From Acanthochromis polyacanthus (Eukaryota; Chordata; Actinopteri; Pomacentridae), in contig NC_067129.1 in NCBI RefSeq assembly GCF_021347895.1, positions 33,393,690-33,457,689 on the forward strand: a stretch of DNA of 64,000 bases, given 5' to 3'. Below the pieces are notes generated by a model. The model saw only the letters and a list, made by a program, of their open reading frames with translations, had not been told where the DNA came from and ran no database searches. Positions 23,704 through 37,711 of the stretch are shown here, one piece after another (positions within the stretch are counted from its first letter, which is position 1; each line of letters begins with the position of its first letter). The translations under genes were made by a program, and so were the position numbers.

Positions 23704-23934
23704 GCAGGGAGCTACGAGGCGCCTCTTGCGGATACATTCCCAGATCCAGCTGGGTGACACTCTCTGGGCCTGACTGTCCTCGTCGGGTTTGGCCAGCGTG
23801 TGCGTGGCCGAGGCGGCGTCGTAGTCCGGAACGAGGTCCCCGTCGTACGCCACAAAGTACCGCCTCAGTTTGTCAAAGTCCTGCACCGAGGCGGGCAGGA
23901 AGAGCTTCACTCCGCTGAAGATGTCCAGCAGCGT
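23701..23934 (-). CDS. LIG3: LIG3 last coding exon (BRCT domain)
   Basis: Acceptor CTGCAG, stop TAA at 23703-23701. It encodes [20 protein letters not shown], then [12 protein letters not shown], a hydrophilic loop and [18 protein letters not shown]. The Trp in WIWECI is the conserved BRCT Trp. 234 nt. The flanking intron of 5.75 kb is large and transposon-filled. Confidence 0.97.
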   Translation of the reverse strand, partial: TLLDIFSGVKLFLPASVQDFDKLRRYFVAYDGDLVPDYDAASATHTLAKPDEDSQAQRVSPSWIWECIRKRRLVAPC

Positions 23935-26900
23935 CTGCAGGGGAAACAAAAGGAAGGTCAGGAGAGGAGACGCTCTCAAGAGTTCCGAATCACAGCGAAG
24001 TGCTCTGGTTTTAAGTACTGTTCAGACTGCATAACAGTCACAGGAGGAAATATCCTGTGATGATGAGAAAACACTAAACTGGACACATCTTTGTAGAGTT
24101 TTGACAAATTCTCTGAAATATCTAATTAATAATGTATCCTGTCAAATGTTTAGATTAAAATAGAGCTGTAAACTACAATGGTTTTTGTCACTGATTATTT
24201 TTTCAATTAACCAAGTTTGGTCTGTAAAAAGCTAGAAAATGTTCACGAGTGTTCACCGAAGTCCAGGATAATGTTGTTAAATGTTAAGATATTCAGTTTA
24301 CTGCCCCAGAGGGGTCAAGAAATGGGAACAAATTCAAACTTAAGAAGCTGAATGCTGCTGTTGATTTTCTCTAAAAATGACTAAAACGGATTAATTTTAC
24401 AGTTGACAACTAATTGATTATTCGTTGCAACTCTAGATTAAACATTCTCCTGTTACCAGAAAATGTAAAACATCAACAATGTAACAGGAAAACCCAGTCC
24501 ACTGTCACATTGATGATACTAAAATGTATTCAGTTGGCTCATTGTTGAAGGAGTATACCAACTATACACCACTTTACCGTCACTGAAGACAGCTGGTGGC
24601 TTCATCCATCTTTTATTTTCACAGCTCTGAATGGTTAGCTTAGATTACACTGCAGTGGCTGCTAAGACTGCACTAAAATTGGCAAGAAAATCAAACCTTC
24701 AGGTTAGTTAAAACTATTTGGAAAAGAAAACGACTTCAGAAAACTCAAACCATCTCATCGACATCTTAGCTCAGTTTTGAAGCGTGGCCAGTTTTCAGGA
24801 GCTCTCACTTTATCTCCAAAAACCACTGCAGGCTGGTTAAAGAGAGTTTAGTTACTGTGAAGTGGTGCTGAATGAGGTAATTATCTGTAGTCGGTAGATG
24901 ATGGTTGGCACGCCTTCATTTTAAAGAAGCAAACAGGAAGTGGTCAAACAATGTGCTGCAAAACATTTTAAACACCTTAAAAGAAGAGAATGTTTTAATG
25001 GAGATGTACACTACATTTAGAACACTCTTAGTTCTTTACTTTAACAGGTTCCTGTGCTAACATAACTGCACAAGGGTTTTCTAATCCTCAATGAGCTTTT
25101 CAACACCATTAGCTAACACAATGTAGCATTAGAACACAGGAGTGATGGTTGCTGGAAATGTTCCTCTGTACCCCTATGGAGGTATAGAATAGTCATTTAC
25201 CACATGAACAATGTCTACACTGTATTTCTGATTCATTTAATGTTATCTCAAAAATAAGGACATTTGTAAGTGAGCCCAAACTTTTGAACGGTAGAGTACA
25301 TCTAGAAATTAATGTGTCTAGATATCTAGTTTTTGCCTATGATTTTTATACTTTCTTGTTTACATATATATATATATATATATATTTTCTGGACTATAAG
25401 CCGGACCTGTACATAAGCCGCATCTGCTCTATTTTTTTTTTTAAATAATAAAAAAAATATATACAAGCCGCACCTTTGTATAAGCCGCAGATATCTATGT
25501 TGAAAAATGAGATATTTACTATATGTACAGAACGATTTTGAACTGTAAATGTACATGTATGTACCAGAACAGATTCTTTCCTAACAGTGCCTTTTAACTC
25601 GGCAGCAACTTTGCTGATTAAAACAGAACAGAACCAAGAGAAAATAACCAGTATATGTTTATCTTCATTTCTCCTGTGTTTGAAATCACAAGTCACTTTA
25701 CTCATCTTCGCTGAAACCCATGAAGTCGTCCTCTTCAGTGTCGGAGTTGAACAACCTCAGAAGCGCTCCGTCACATCTGTCTCCATCTCTCTCGCTCTCC
25801 ATGTCACCATCATCCTCCGGTGAAGTTGGCTCTGAAGGTGCGCCGCTCTCTTTGCGTAGCAGTCCAGCCTTTCGGAACCCGTTGGTGATGGTGGATTCTT
25901 TCACAGCACTCCACGCTGTTAGGATCCACCGACAGACATCAGAAAAGGATGCTTTTCGCATGCGGCCGGTTTTTGTGAATGACTTCTCACCACTTGTCAT
26001 TCAAGTCTCCCACTCAACCCGGAGTGCAGCCTTAAATGCCCGATTCACACAGATGTCAAGTGGCTGCAAATACTTGGTTGTACCTCCAGGAATCACAGCT
26101 GGAACAGAGTTTGTTTTCTTGATCGCTGCTTTCACAGAATCTGTGACGTGGGCCCTCATGCTATCCAAAACAAGCAGTGCTTTTTCTGGTGAAAAAATCC
26201 TCCCGGGTGCTTGCTGTAGCACTCCGTTAATCATTCCTTCATTAGACCTTTGGTGTTAACTTTGACCACTATGCCTTTTGGGAGTTGTTCTTTAGGCATA
26301 GTTATGCACTTAAAAATCACCAGTGGTGGAAGTTTTTGTCCGGATGCCGTGCATGCCAGAACGCAGGTGAAATGCGTCCTCTCGTGGCCTGTTGTTTTCA
26401 ACAACACGGATGATGCGCCTGTCTTGTTAACAGTCCTGGTCAGAGGCAGATCAAACGTCAAAGGTACTTCATCCATATTTGTGATGTCGTCTGGTCCGAT
26501 GGAGTGTTCTTGTATCTTTGTTTCAACGAATTTGTGGAAGTTTTTAATTTTTCCTGATAGTCAGGGGGGAGTTGCTGACAGAGAGTGTTCCGTGTCCTGA
26601 TGGACAGGTTTTTACATTTCATAAATCTGAAACACCGTGACAGCCCCGCTTTGAAATCTTCAATATTCATTTTGCAGGCGATTGTTTTGGCTTTAAGTCG
26701 GATCTGTACAGTGGATACACCTCGGCCACCTGCTCTCTGTGTGTTCACCCAGTCCTCCAGGACATTTTCAAGTTCAGGCCACCTGCTTTTATGTCCTCTA
26801 AAAGCTTTTTTCGACTTTTGGCATTGCATGAGCTCTTCCCGCTGCCACCTCCAACGTCTCACCATAGATTCATTGACGCTAAGCTTGCGTGCAGCAGCGC

Positions 26901-29900
26901 GGTTTCCTTCCTGGATAGCAAGATCGATGGCCTTCAACTTAAAACTTGCATCATACGAACTTCTTCGTGTGGGTTCCATGATGAAGGGGCGAGGATTTGA
27001 AAATAATTAACAGTTTGTAATTTGTCATCCGTGTTCTATCTGCTAAAGAAAAAGTAGCGTATTCTTCGTTGCATTGATTTTTTGTTTTGGTTCTAATTCC
27101 GGTTAGAGCGCTCCTAGCGGTGGAAGAAAAATCCACAGAACAGCCGCACCTTTCAATAAGCCTCATGGTTCAAAACCTATGAAAAAAGTAGCGACTACAT
27201 GTGTAATTTCTAAGTGAACAGTAGTGTGTACATCCATACAGTCCACTGCAGAAACACTGTTAGTCCAGCAGTATAATATAGTCCACAGGAGTCCTACGGT
27301 TGAGAAAACGTCTGTCTCTTGGCAAGGTAAAGCAGTGAAAAGCTTCTAAATATAGTGTACAGTTAAGCCCATATCGATTTATTTTTAGGAGGCTAAATGA
27401 TCCTTGGCAGTTCACTGCTTAGTTTTCGGTCTGCGTCTCTGCCGACCTCGATACTGACTTTTTTTTAAGCGATGACTTTTTGAAGTTTAGCCCTCTGAGC
27501 AGCTTTTCATCGTGTCTGCCATTGTTTCTGAGCCGCTGCAGTCGCTCGTCTTTCATCAGATTGGTGTGAAACTGAGCCAAGCATCCAGAAATCCCTCAGG
27601 ATCATTTGCAATTTGGCAGCTGTAAATAATAAACCTGAACAAAGAGTCTGACATTTTCAAAATTTAAAAACTAGTTTCCACTTCCTGGAGTCTAAACGTT
27701 GGTTCTGTGCTGTACTAATAGAGTTTAAAACTGAGCTTCAGAGCTGGAAATAAACACTTTTTGAGGTATTTTGACTGTGTACTTTTCCAAGGATTACTTT
27801 AACCCTTTAAGCTTCAGTCAATTCCAGCCGTTTTCAGTACAAAAAAATCGCTAATATTCTATTTTTAAATAAAAAAAATTACGAAAAATACGGGGAATAT
27901 TGGACGCACATCGGGAGGTGCATTTCCTTGAAAACGACCGATTCGGGGATTTTATACCGACTTCAGGACATGTTTTGGACAAAATAGTTTACTGGCTTGT
28001 GTTGTCTGGATGTAAAAGGTTGGATTATGGCCGTTTTTTGTGGAATCTTTTTTTTTGTGTGTAATAATAAACCCGGAAATGTGAGTCGCGCTGTGTGCTT
28101 TGAAGCCGTGTATAGAGAACGGATGGATGAATATTTGTTTATGTCGGACAAATGTGTTTTTCTCACCCGCTGTGGTAATCACATCTGAAAGTGGTTTATA
28201 CCGGCGGATTCATGAGAATCTAAGCTTTCCATCGGCGTATAGTGTTTGTATAATCGCGTTTGCACCCGTCGGACATTCTTGAAATTCCTATGCAAATTAG
28301 TAGGTGTACCGCCGGCGGTACACTGAAGCTTAAAGGGTTAAATACCTTAAAAATAAAATGTTATTGCTGTCGTTTCATATTTTCCACTGACTTTACTGTT
28401 ACATTTGGTGGTTTTATTTCACAGCTAGGCGTTTATGTTTACTGCAAGGTTTTCTATCTCTGTGATACCTGAACTTTCCGTCCATTTTATTGAGCTTACC
28501 TGTGAATTACAACAGAACTGCACTAAAATCTACATTTCTGAAGCTTTTGTCAGCATCAAATCTGCTTTAATGTTTATTATTCAGGTCATAGAGGGTTGTG
28601 GTTAATGTTCACTGCAGATATGTTAAAGATGTTCTATTTTTACGTAAACTTAACAAAACCGCTGTGTTGTATTGGATTGCCTTAGATTTCACAGATAGAC
28701 CTAATAAAGCGGACAGTGGCTGAAGGTAGAAAACAGAGGAGAAACTTCAACCTGGACAGAAACTTACCCATGAAATAAATCCACTGAATGTCCTTACAGC
28801 CAGTGAAAGTTTGAGAAATGTACCAAGCCATCACATACATTTTAAGGAATACAAAGCAGTGCTTCTTGGGAAAATAGACAGCCAAAATGTATTTTAAAAA
28901 AGTAGGTTTTCCGTTCTGAAGCTTCATTTAACGAGATCTGCGACAGTTGAATTTTTGAATATTTTTAGCCCTGCAGAATAACTTCTAGATATGAAGGAAC
29001 CACATTAATATTTAAGCAAACTTTGGTTGCAAGAAAGTGAAAGTTAGTGGAGTGAAGATTCTTTGTCTGGTTATTAATTTGATTGCTGTGAAACATTCAG
29101 CAGCAACTGTTGAGCTGAAAATTATTCTGGGGGTTTCGTGGGTACAAATTTGAATCCAGAAGAGAGAAAACAAGCGAGAATGAATTGCAAAAGAGATGAA
29201 CTTTAGCCTCAAAGGTCGAAACGTCCGAAAACTTATCTTGTGAAAGTTGAAAATAAAATCTATGAAATGAGCTGGGAGGGTTTCATGAGTTGTTACGATC
29301 TTAGCAGCTACTCTGGTGTGAAAAATGGGATCTAATAGATAAAAGGGACAGACAAGAAGCCACCAACCTCCACAAAATGGAAGATTTTTAAAAGTTTCTC
29401 CCCAGTATGAATTTATAAAGTGCCACAATTTCATTCCTAAACCTAAATCTCTATATGTGGGTCCAGACTAGTCTCTAAACTGTAGTTAGAGGTAGTGTTT
29501 GGCCTGTACAGACATCCATGTTTAGTTAGCCTCTACACATGCTAGCTACACTAGCTTCTTGCTAGTAAACAACACAGGAGGAGTAAGAAAGTGCTTTCAT
29601 CGTGGTTTAAACCTCGAGGAAAACTGGTGACTGATTCTTCGTGTACATGGAGCTTTCCTTTCCTTTACCCGTCGCTGACTCACCTTGTCGTTTCTCGGCT
29701 GCAGCACCTCAGAGGTTGCTTTTGTTTTGGTTTGTCCGTTGCCGTTAACACTTTCGCTCTTCTTCACCTGGAAGAAAAAAAACCCCACAAATGACGGTCA
29801 GTTGGTCGTCCACTGAGAGCAAACCAGACGGTCTGCTGGGCATTAAATACCTTCTTTGCACTGGGAGCTTGTGAGGCGGGGGTACGTGGCTGGGATTTGA

Positions 29901-31048
29901 CCGCCTTCGCTTTGGGTGGGGTGCTGTTGCCTGTGAAGAGAAGGAACGTTATCATTGATGCATGAAATAAAGAAGCAGCTGCAGCATAAACAGCGCTGGT
30001 ACTCACTTTACTGCACCCACAAACATCTCTCTCTGCTTAGTCTATGTCTTTACTCAAACCAGGTTTTTTATTTTTAATAAATAATGGAGACATTTTGACA
30101 TGGCTGTGTTTTCTCACAGTTAGAGTGAGGATGTGAGCCAAGTGAGAACATTTCAATCCACAGTGTCCATGTGCTAAAAGGTGGCATCGGATCTGTTGCT
30201 AAATTACCTCTTAAGAGTGTTGATCTGACACCAATGTCCAAAAACAAAGGCAAAACATTTCCTTTCATCATTTTTGAGTCATTTTTCCAAGCAAATATAC
30301 TAAACTCAGTTCTGGCTCTTAATGGGACGGTTTACTGCTTTTTTTCCCCTTAGAATATCTTATCATGAATATCTTTGACCTAAACCACTAATTAAATTAT
30401 GATCAACATGTCTGACTGTATGTAACACGTAAAAAACATGTAATCAGGAAAACACCTAACAGTCTGAGCAGGATTTAACCCTCAGAACAACAAAAGCTGT
30501 CAGCAGGTTTAAAAAGCGTGTGATTTTTAAAATGACCAGCATTACACTGTTTATGCAAGCAGGAAACTAGAAAAACACTTTCCAGCTGTCTTTCAAATTA
30601 GCCTGTGTGACTTTTGGATTTATCAGGAAAATTTAGCAGATCTAATTTTAAAATGGTGACATTTCATCAAAATCTACTTCTTCTACACGTCTCATTCAAA
30701 AAATTGCCAAAAAACTAATCCTTGTATGCCAGTTCGGTTCTGTAGAAAACTAGAAGTTCTGCAGTCATTTGGGTAACTAAAGACGCCTTTAATGAATCCA
30801 CTGTGAGCAACAGTTGTGACAAAAATTCAGGGAGTTGTAGGTTGAACTGCAGACAGTGTTCACACACAGGAGTTAAAGACAAGTGTGGAAATAAATAAAA
30901 AATATAAGAATTTAAATATCTGGAATATGTACAGCAAACATTTTTGGAGTATTTGTAACATCTGTGAAATTAGTTTTTTAAAAAAAATGCATATTTTAAT
31001 TCCAAAGTTTGTTAGATGAATAATCAAAGGAAATCAACTTGGTTTTTC

Positions 31049-31111
<63 letters not shown>

Positions 31112-34100
31112 GTTCTCTCTGCTTTTCCATGGAGGTGCAGGACTTTAGAATTCTGTGAAAAATGAACCACAGTGACTAAAACTGACAAGAGCAAAGAAAC
31201 CCCCCCCCCAAACTGCCGAGTGTTCAGAGGGTTAAAATATTTAAAGTTTTGAACCAAATCAACAAAAAAAAAGATTCCACATTTTTTCATTTTTTGTAAA
31301 ATAACTGATAAAAGAAATTCCCGTTTCTTTCCATTACTGCCATAGCCACCAACACACAACATTTGAACCATCTGAAAACAAAAACCCACCCGCAAAGTAT
31401 GAAAGGCAAGTTAGTAGAAAACAAATAAAAATGTACAATCAGAGCCAGAAGCTGTAAGAAGACAGAAACAGAGAGAAATTCTGATGGTGCATGAACTCAT
31501 AAGTGACGACAATCCACTCAGAAATATAAACCATATCCAAGTTTAAAATTGTGATATTTCATCAAAATTTCTTTATTCTTGCCAAAAACTACTGCAACAG
31601 ATTTTGCAAAATCTGGTCTTCAACCAGCCCAAAAGAGCTCCACTCCCCTGTTCATCTCCCTTCATTGGCTTCCAGTTGCAGCCAGAATCAAATTCAAAAC
31701 TCTCCTCCTGGCTTACAAAACATTTACAAGAACGGCCCCAGCCTACCTGGATTCCCTGATCCAGGTCTACTCCCCGTCACGCCCACTTCGCTCCGCATGT
31801 GAGAGACGCCTGGTGCTTCCAGCCCAGCACGGCTCGATTTCTCTAGCCAGACTCTTCTCCTCTGTTGTTCCCAAATGGTGGAACAATCTACCAAACTCTG
31901 CGTTCTGCTGAGTCCCTTTCTACTTTTAAGAGACAATTGAAGACTCAATTGTTCAGAGAACACCTAGGCACTTAATCTGACTCCACCTTAGGGGTAGAAT
32001 AAGTCAGGTGGTCCAAAACCCAGCACTTATTTAGCGCTGACAAAGTAAAAAAAAAAGAGGGGAGGTGGTTGGCAATTCTTCTGCAACTTGATGGCAACAC
32101 CTTTGACCAATCGCACTTGAAGCACTTTTTGCACTTTTTGCACTTACTGCAGGTTTTTCCTTATGTCTGAATTCTTGCTTGTGTTGTACGTCGCTTTGGA
32201 CAAAAGCATCTGCTACATGAAATTGTAGAATTGTAGAATAAATAAATAAAATTCTGCTGTCCTGACAAGTAGCCATGTGTTCTGGGTTGAACTGCAGGCA
32301 ATGTTCACACAGAGCAGGTAGGAAAAAATGAAAGCATATAGTAAACGTATATTTGATTCTCTCTATCAAAAGAAGCACCCAGAAACTGCTCAGTGTTGGA
32401 AGAGCTAAAATCTGAAAAGTTTTCTACCAAATCAACAAAACAAAAACAAACTGATTCCAAGATTTTTCACGTTTTGTTAAACAAATAAATCATCAAAGAA
32501 ATTCAGCTTTTTTGGATTTCTATGTATAATTTACTCCATTAGAACTGTGTCAGTAAAGAAAACACATATTTGAGTTCCGTCTACTACTAATGGTTGTTCT
32601 GTTTCCATACTGGTACAGGACTTTATATTTCAGTGAAAAATGAGCTCACAGTGAATAAAACTGTAGCTGGAGCACAAAAAAATCCAACCTGGAACTTTTC
32701 GGTGTTCAAAACTTTTCGGTGTTTAAAATATTGAAAGCTTTGTACCGAGTCGACCAAAAAATGGAGCTGATTCCAGGTTTTAATCAAAGAAACTTTTTAC
32801 TACATAAATGCATAATTGAAGCCGCTAAAACTGTGTCAGTAGAGAAAACGTAAATCTGAGTTCTCTACTTCCAGTCGTGATCGTTCTGCTTCAGCAGAGG
32901 TGCAGGACTTAATACTGCAGTGAAAAATGAGCTCATAGGTGTAAAAATGTGGCACAAAACAACACCCAGAAACATGTGTGGGTTCAGAGGGTTAATAAAA
33001 ACAACGCACAGCAGCCACAGCATAGCCCACCGTTGTTCTCCTCCCCTCTGTGCCGCTGGGTTTTGTACTCACTCGTCTTCTTAGCTGGAGCGCTCCTGTG
33101 GGACGAGGACGACGGCGAGTTTCCTCCGCTGTCTCCCCCAGAAGAGCCCTTGTCATCGTTGGACGGACCGGCGGTGACTTTAAAGTCGCAGTTCTCCTTC
33201 GATATGCGGTACAGCTCCTGAGCAGAGTGATGAAAATGACAGCGTGGGTTGCAGCCAAGAGATGTAATGTTCTGTGTCACGGCGAGATTGAAGACCTGTG
33301 TCGGATTCCAATAATTTAGCGCAGGCATGTTTTACTGCCTCGGCCAATACTTCATCTCATCTGTCAATGTTTGCAGGATGACTCCCGACTGCAGATTTGC
33401 TCCTCCTCCTCCTCGGCATTTAAATCTCACGCAGTCCCGCGGGTGCTTTGTTCAACACTGGGCCTAATTATTTAATTCCTCCCCTCACCTATATTACACG
33501 GCCTCCCATTTCTCAGCCACACTCCATCATATATTACAATGGAAAGCAATTAGCAACAAGTATTCCCACAAGATATGCGTGAGCATCAAACGAGCGACCG
33601 ATTTTTTCTGAGGAGACACCTTTAATGACGGCCCCCTCATTAAAACGTAATCATTGTGCGGCGGTGGCTTTATTTCCCACGGCGCCTTCACGTTTGCTGC
33701 ATTTAGCGTTTTCTACGAGCTGCACCGACATGATCTTACTTTGAGCTGGTGCAGGTTGGTGGCGCTCTTCCAGTCCTTGTCGTCGCGGATTCGGGTCATG
33801 CGGGGAAAGCGGATGGAGATGCCGTCAGCCGTGTGCATTTCTGACTTGGAGAACTCGGCGCCCGTGATCTCCCAGACGGGTGCTTGCTGAGGCAGAGAAA
33901 ACAGAGCATGAATTGGTAAATACGTGACGACTGCCCTTCCAGAAAACCAGAAATAGAATAAAGTTTACAGTACAGGTGTGTTCCCTCGAGTCAGCTTTAT
34001 GCATAGGAAAACTAAAAGAAGAGAAAGAGCAGCAGCAAAAAAAGAAAACAGACAAATATACACCGATTAGGCAGAACATTCTGACCACCTACAGGTGAAT

Positions 34101-37100
34101 CAGTGACACTGATTATCTCCTCATCATGGCTCCTGTTAGTGGGTTGGATATATTCAGCAGAACATTTTGTCCTCAAACTTGATGTGTTCGAAGCAGGAAA
34201 ATGGGCAAACGTAAGGATTTGAGCGAGTTTGACAAGGTCCAAATTGTGATGGCTACATGAATCGGTCAGAGCGTCTCCAGAACTGCAGCTGTTGTGGGGT
34301 GTTCCTGGTCTGCAGTGGTCAGGATCTATCAAAAGTGGTTCAAGGAAGGAACAGTAGTGAACCGGCAACAGGGTCATGGGAGGCCACGGCTCACTGATGC
34401 ATCCAACAGATGAAAGTCAAACTGCTGAAGAAGTTAATGCTGGTTCTGATGGAAAGGAGTCAAAACACACAGAGCATCAGTTTGTTGTGTATGGGACCAA
34501 TCAGAGTGCTCATGCTGACCCCTGTGCTCCACTGAAAGACCAACAATGGACACGTGAGCATCAGAACTGGACCACAGAACAATGGAAGAAGGTGGCCCGG
34601 TTCAAAATGACTAAAATGGATCTAAAAGATTTGTCCAAAATTAGGTGAAATCTGTCCCAAATGACCAAAACCGGCATGCGAAATGACCCTAAATTAGTGC
34701 AAATAGCAGAAAGAAGGTGAAAAAATAGCATGTCTTTGTGTGCACTGTTCTGCTTTTAGCTGCACACATCATTGGAAAAAGTCGCTTTTCTTTCAAAAGT
34801 AAGGACAATTCTAAGTGACCCTAAAGTTTTGAACAGTAGTGTACGTTTATTAAAAATTGATCCAAAATGACAAAAATGGGAGTCCAAAATAAAGTCTAAT
34901 TGTGTCCTTGAGGACTACAACATTGTCAAAATCACTCAAAATCTGTCTAAATTTTACATAAATCTTGTCAAAAATATTTTTCTAAATGTTCCAAATGACT
35001 ACAACTGATCCGAAATTTCAAAAATGTGTCCAAAATTAGGTGAAATCCATTCAAAATGACCCAAGTTTGTATAAAAATTAGTCCAAAATGACTAAAACTT
35101 GTCCAAAAATGCATAAACAATCGTCCAAAATGACTCAAATGGATGGCCAGGTGCTTCGCTTACCTGGGAACACATGGAACCAGGATGCATTATGGAAATA
35201 AGACCAGCCGATGGAGGCAGTGTGATGCTTTGGGCAACGCTCTGCTGGGAAACCTTGGGTCCTTGGCCGTCCATGTGGATGTTACTTTGACATGTACCAC
35301 CTACCTACGCACTGCTGCAAACTACGGACACCCTTTCTTGGAAACGGTATTCCCTGATGACTTCTTTCAGCAGGATAATGCTCCGTGCCACAAAGCAAGA
35401 ATGGTTCAGGAAAGGTTTGAGGAGAACAACAACCAGTTTGAGGTGTTTACTTGGCCTCCAAGTTCCTCAGATCTCAACCTAATCGAGTTGTGTTGAACAA
35501 ACAAGTCTGATCCATGGAGGCCCCACCTCACAACTAACAGGACGTAATAGATCTGCTGCTAGCATCTTAGTGCTAGATGCCACAGAACACCTTCAGGGTC
35601 TAGTGGAGTCCATGCCTCGATGGGTCACCAACACAATATTAGGCAGGCGGTCATAAAGTTATACCTGATTGGTGTAGATTCTAAAAATAAGACAAGTACA
35701 CATTATAAGGAAGCCCTTTGCATTCAAAAAGTGTTAAAAATAAATACCCTGGGAAGGTAAGATACCCTGAGAAAGCAAACTGCACATATTTTGTGGTGTA
35801 CAGAAGTTATATTGCACATGTTGGTCTGAAAACAGAGGTGAAATGACTCTAGAGGTAATATTGCACAAGAACAGGGGCATTATGTGTGTTGAAGGGTGGT
35901 CGGTGAGGTGGTTAATAGTTAATTTAGCGTGAGGTGGTTGAGAAATGAGTTACTTCTTCCCCTCCTTAACGTCTGTGCCACTAACCTGACAGCGACAGTG
36001 ACTGCTTAAGGAAAACAGCTTGTGGATTTCATTACCACATCCTGTTTTCAGAAGCCAAAAGGGGTCATTTTAATCAAAATCTTTCAAGTTTTTTCATGCT
36101 TTTTGTGTAAATAAGAAAGTTCCAGCTCCTCAGTGCAGCTCTCTGCGGGCGATTTATTTGAAGAAATTGCCGCAGACGCGCACGAGATGCTTTTAAGTGG
36201 TCGTTTCATTAAAAGGTCCACAGACCCGCAGATATACAGCTGTGCCCTGCGAGAACAGGCCCGCTGGGAAACGGCAATGTGCTGAATAGTGAAATCTCAC
36301 CTCGGGATTGCGGATGATGAAATCTGGATAATAGTTCTTGATGATTTTCAACCAGCCGGGGATCTTGCTGGGCTCCTGCACGAAGACACACAAACACGGA
36401 GGTACAAAAGATTAATTTTCGATTTTATTACATCAGCTCAATATTCCAGGCGAGCCTTTAAGTGGATCCTCTCTGACCTTGCTGATTTTGATCACATCCA
36501 GCTCTTTCTGGAGCCTGGCCAGCATGGCGTCATCGTAGCCTCCGGAGCACTTGGTGACTGTGCACCATTTCTTGGAGTCTGGGTCGTAGCAGCCCATCAG
36601 GAAGCTGGACATGATGCCCCCTAGTGGGTAGAAGAACACATGTAGCATCAGGAGGAACTTTAAACCTCTAAATGTACTTGTTTTCATTGTATATTCCCAC
36701 AAAACTAACCTCCTCAAGCTGCTCTTTACTGCGTCCCTTTTATGGTATAACAAGCGTTCATCTGATCCATTGTTTCTGCTCTATTAGCGGTGAGCCGTTT
36801 CATTAGCCACGCTTTGAGAATTGTACCTTTGTTATTCCATTCGTTATGCTTTCATTGTGTTACACGCTCATTACCCAGCCTCCTGCACATCCTGTTCTGC
36901 TCGCGTGTTTCACCCAGTGGCGTCATCTCTTTACGCAACACATCGGATCCGCACATTTTTCACGTGAAATGCCCTCATGCTGTTTTATAGCGCGGCACTC
37001 TTGTTAATTTCACTCAATCAAAACACAACACATGCAGAATCCCTGTGTGCTCTCATACTCAATCATATGATAGGGTTTGTTCATCTAATAGCCAAATACA

Positions 37101-37661
37101 CAGTTCACAACTGCAAATCATCGTTAAAATAATACTGCATTATTAAAAATTAACAGTGATAGCACAACTGCTGGAACTCCTCATCCCATAGGAAGGCGAT
37201 AAGCACAAAAGAAAAGGGGAATTGCCAATATAAATGTATGCAGATTCTTTTCAAACATGCTACATGAGCATCAGTCTGGTGACTTAATGCTCTTCATAGC
37301 TTCATTAAGACATACCCATTAAAATGACAGAGAGAGCCACAGTTCATGGGTAATAGTTGGTATACAGGCGAGACTGGACATAAAGCATAATAATATCCCA
37401 ATAAACAAAAAGACTACATGCAAATACAGCTGTTGATAAAGTGTGATTGTCTCCATGTCAGGGATCATTTAGAATTGCGCAATTTCGGAACAAGATTTGC
37501 TTTCTGGCGTCCTGAGACTTGGATACACACCACAACAAATAGCAATCGCCAAGTAATGTGGCGGTTTTCGTTCACTTCTCATCTCTAGTATGTTGTGGGA
37601 CACTCGTTGAGACTATCTGAGCCGGTCAGTGTGGGGGAAAAAAGCACGTTAGGGTGGACTT

Positions 37662-37711
<50 letters not shown>

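Larger units (their letters stand above)
23935..29683. other. LIG3 last intron (5.7 kb)
   Basis: It contains a hAT MITE (24161-24435), a fragment of an abundant fish MITE (25050-25300), a broken pogo-like transposon (about 25386-27190) and a piggyBac MITE (27803-28337). The stretches at 24436-25050 and 28342-29680 are AT-rich without a supported feature, apart from a fish-repeat-like piece around 29465-29580. Confidence 0.75.
30730..33000. repeat. Degenerate local repeat array (about 300-bp unit), split by a LINE
   Basis: The words GGTGCAGGACTT, CAGTGAAAAATGAGC and GTTCAGAGGGTTAA, or close variants, recur at about 31130-31235, 32610-32715 and 32890-32995. Partial versions occur at 30780-30880, 31440-31550, 32270-32430 and, outside this block, 39465-39555. 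The array is interrupted by an L2-type LINE tail. It lies in LIG3 intron 17. Confidence 0.6.

Noticed and set aside
25720..26600. Long + strand open frames (179 and 116 codons)
   Set aside because: They are the antisense of the pogo-like transposase pseudogene on the - strand.
31024..31395. 123-codon - strand frame with a His/Thr run
   Set aside because: The run is a translation of the (TG)n microsatellite; not a protein.
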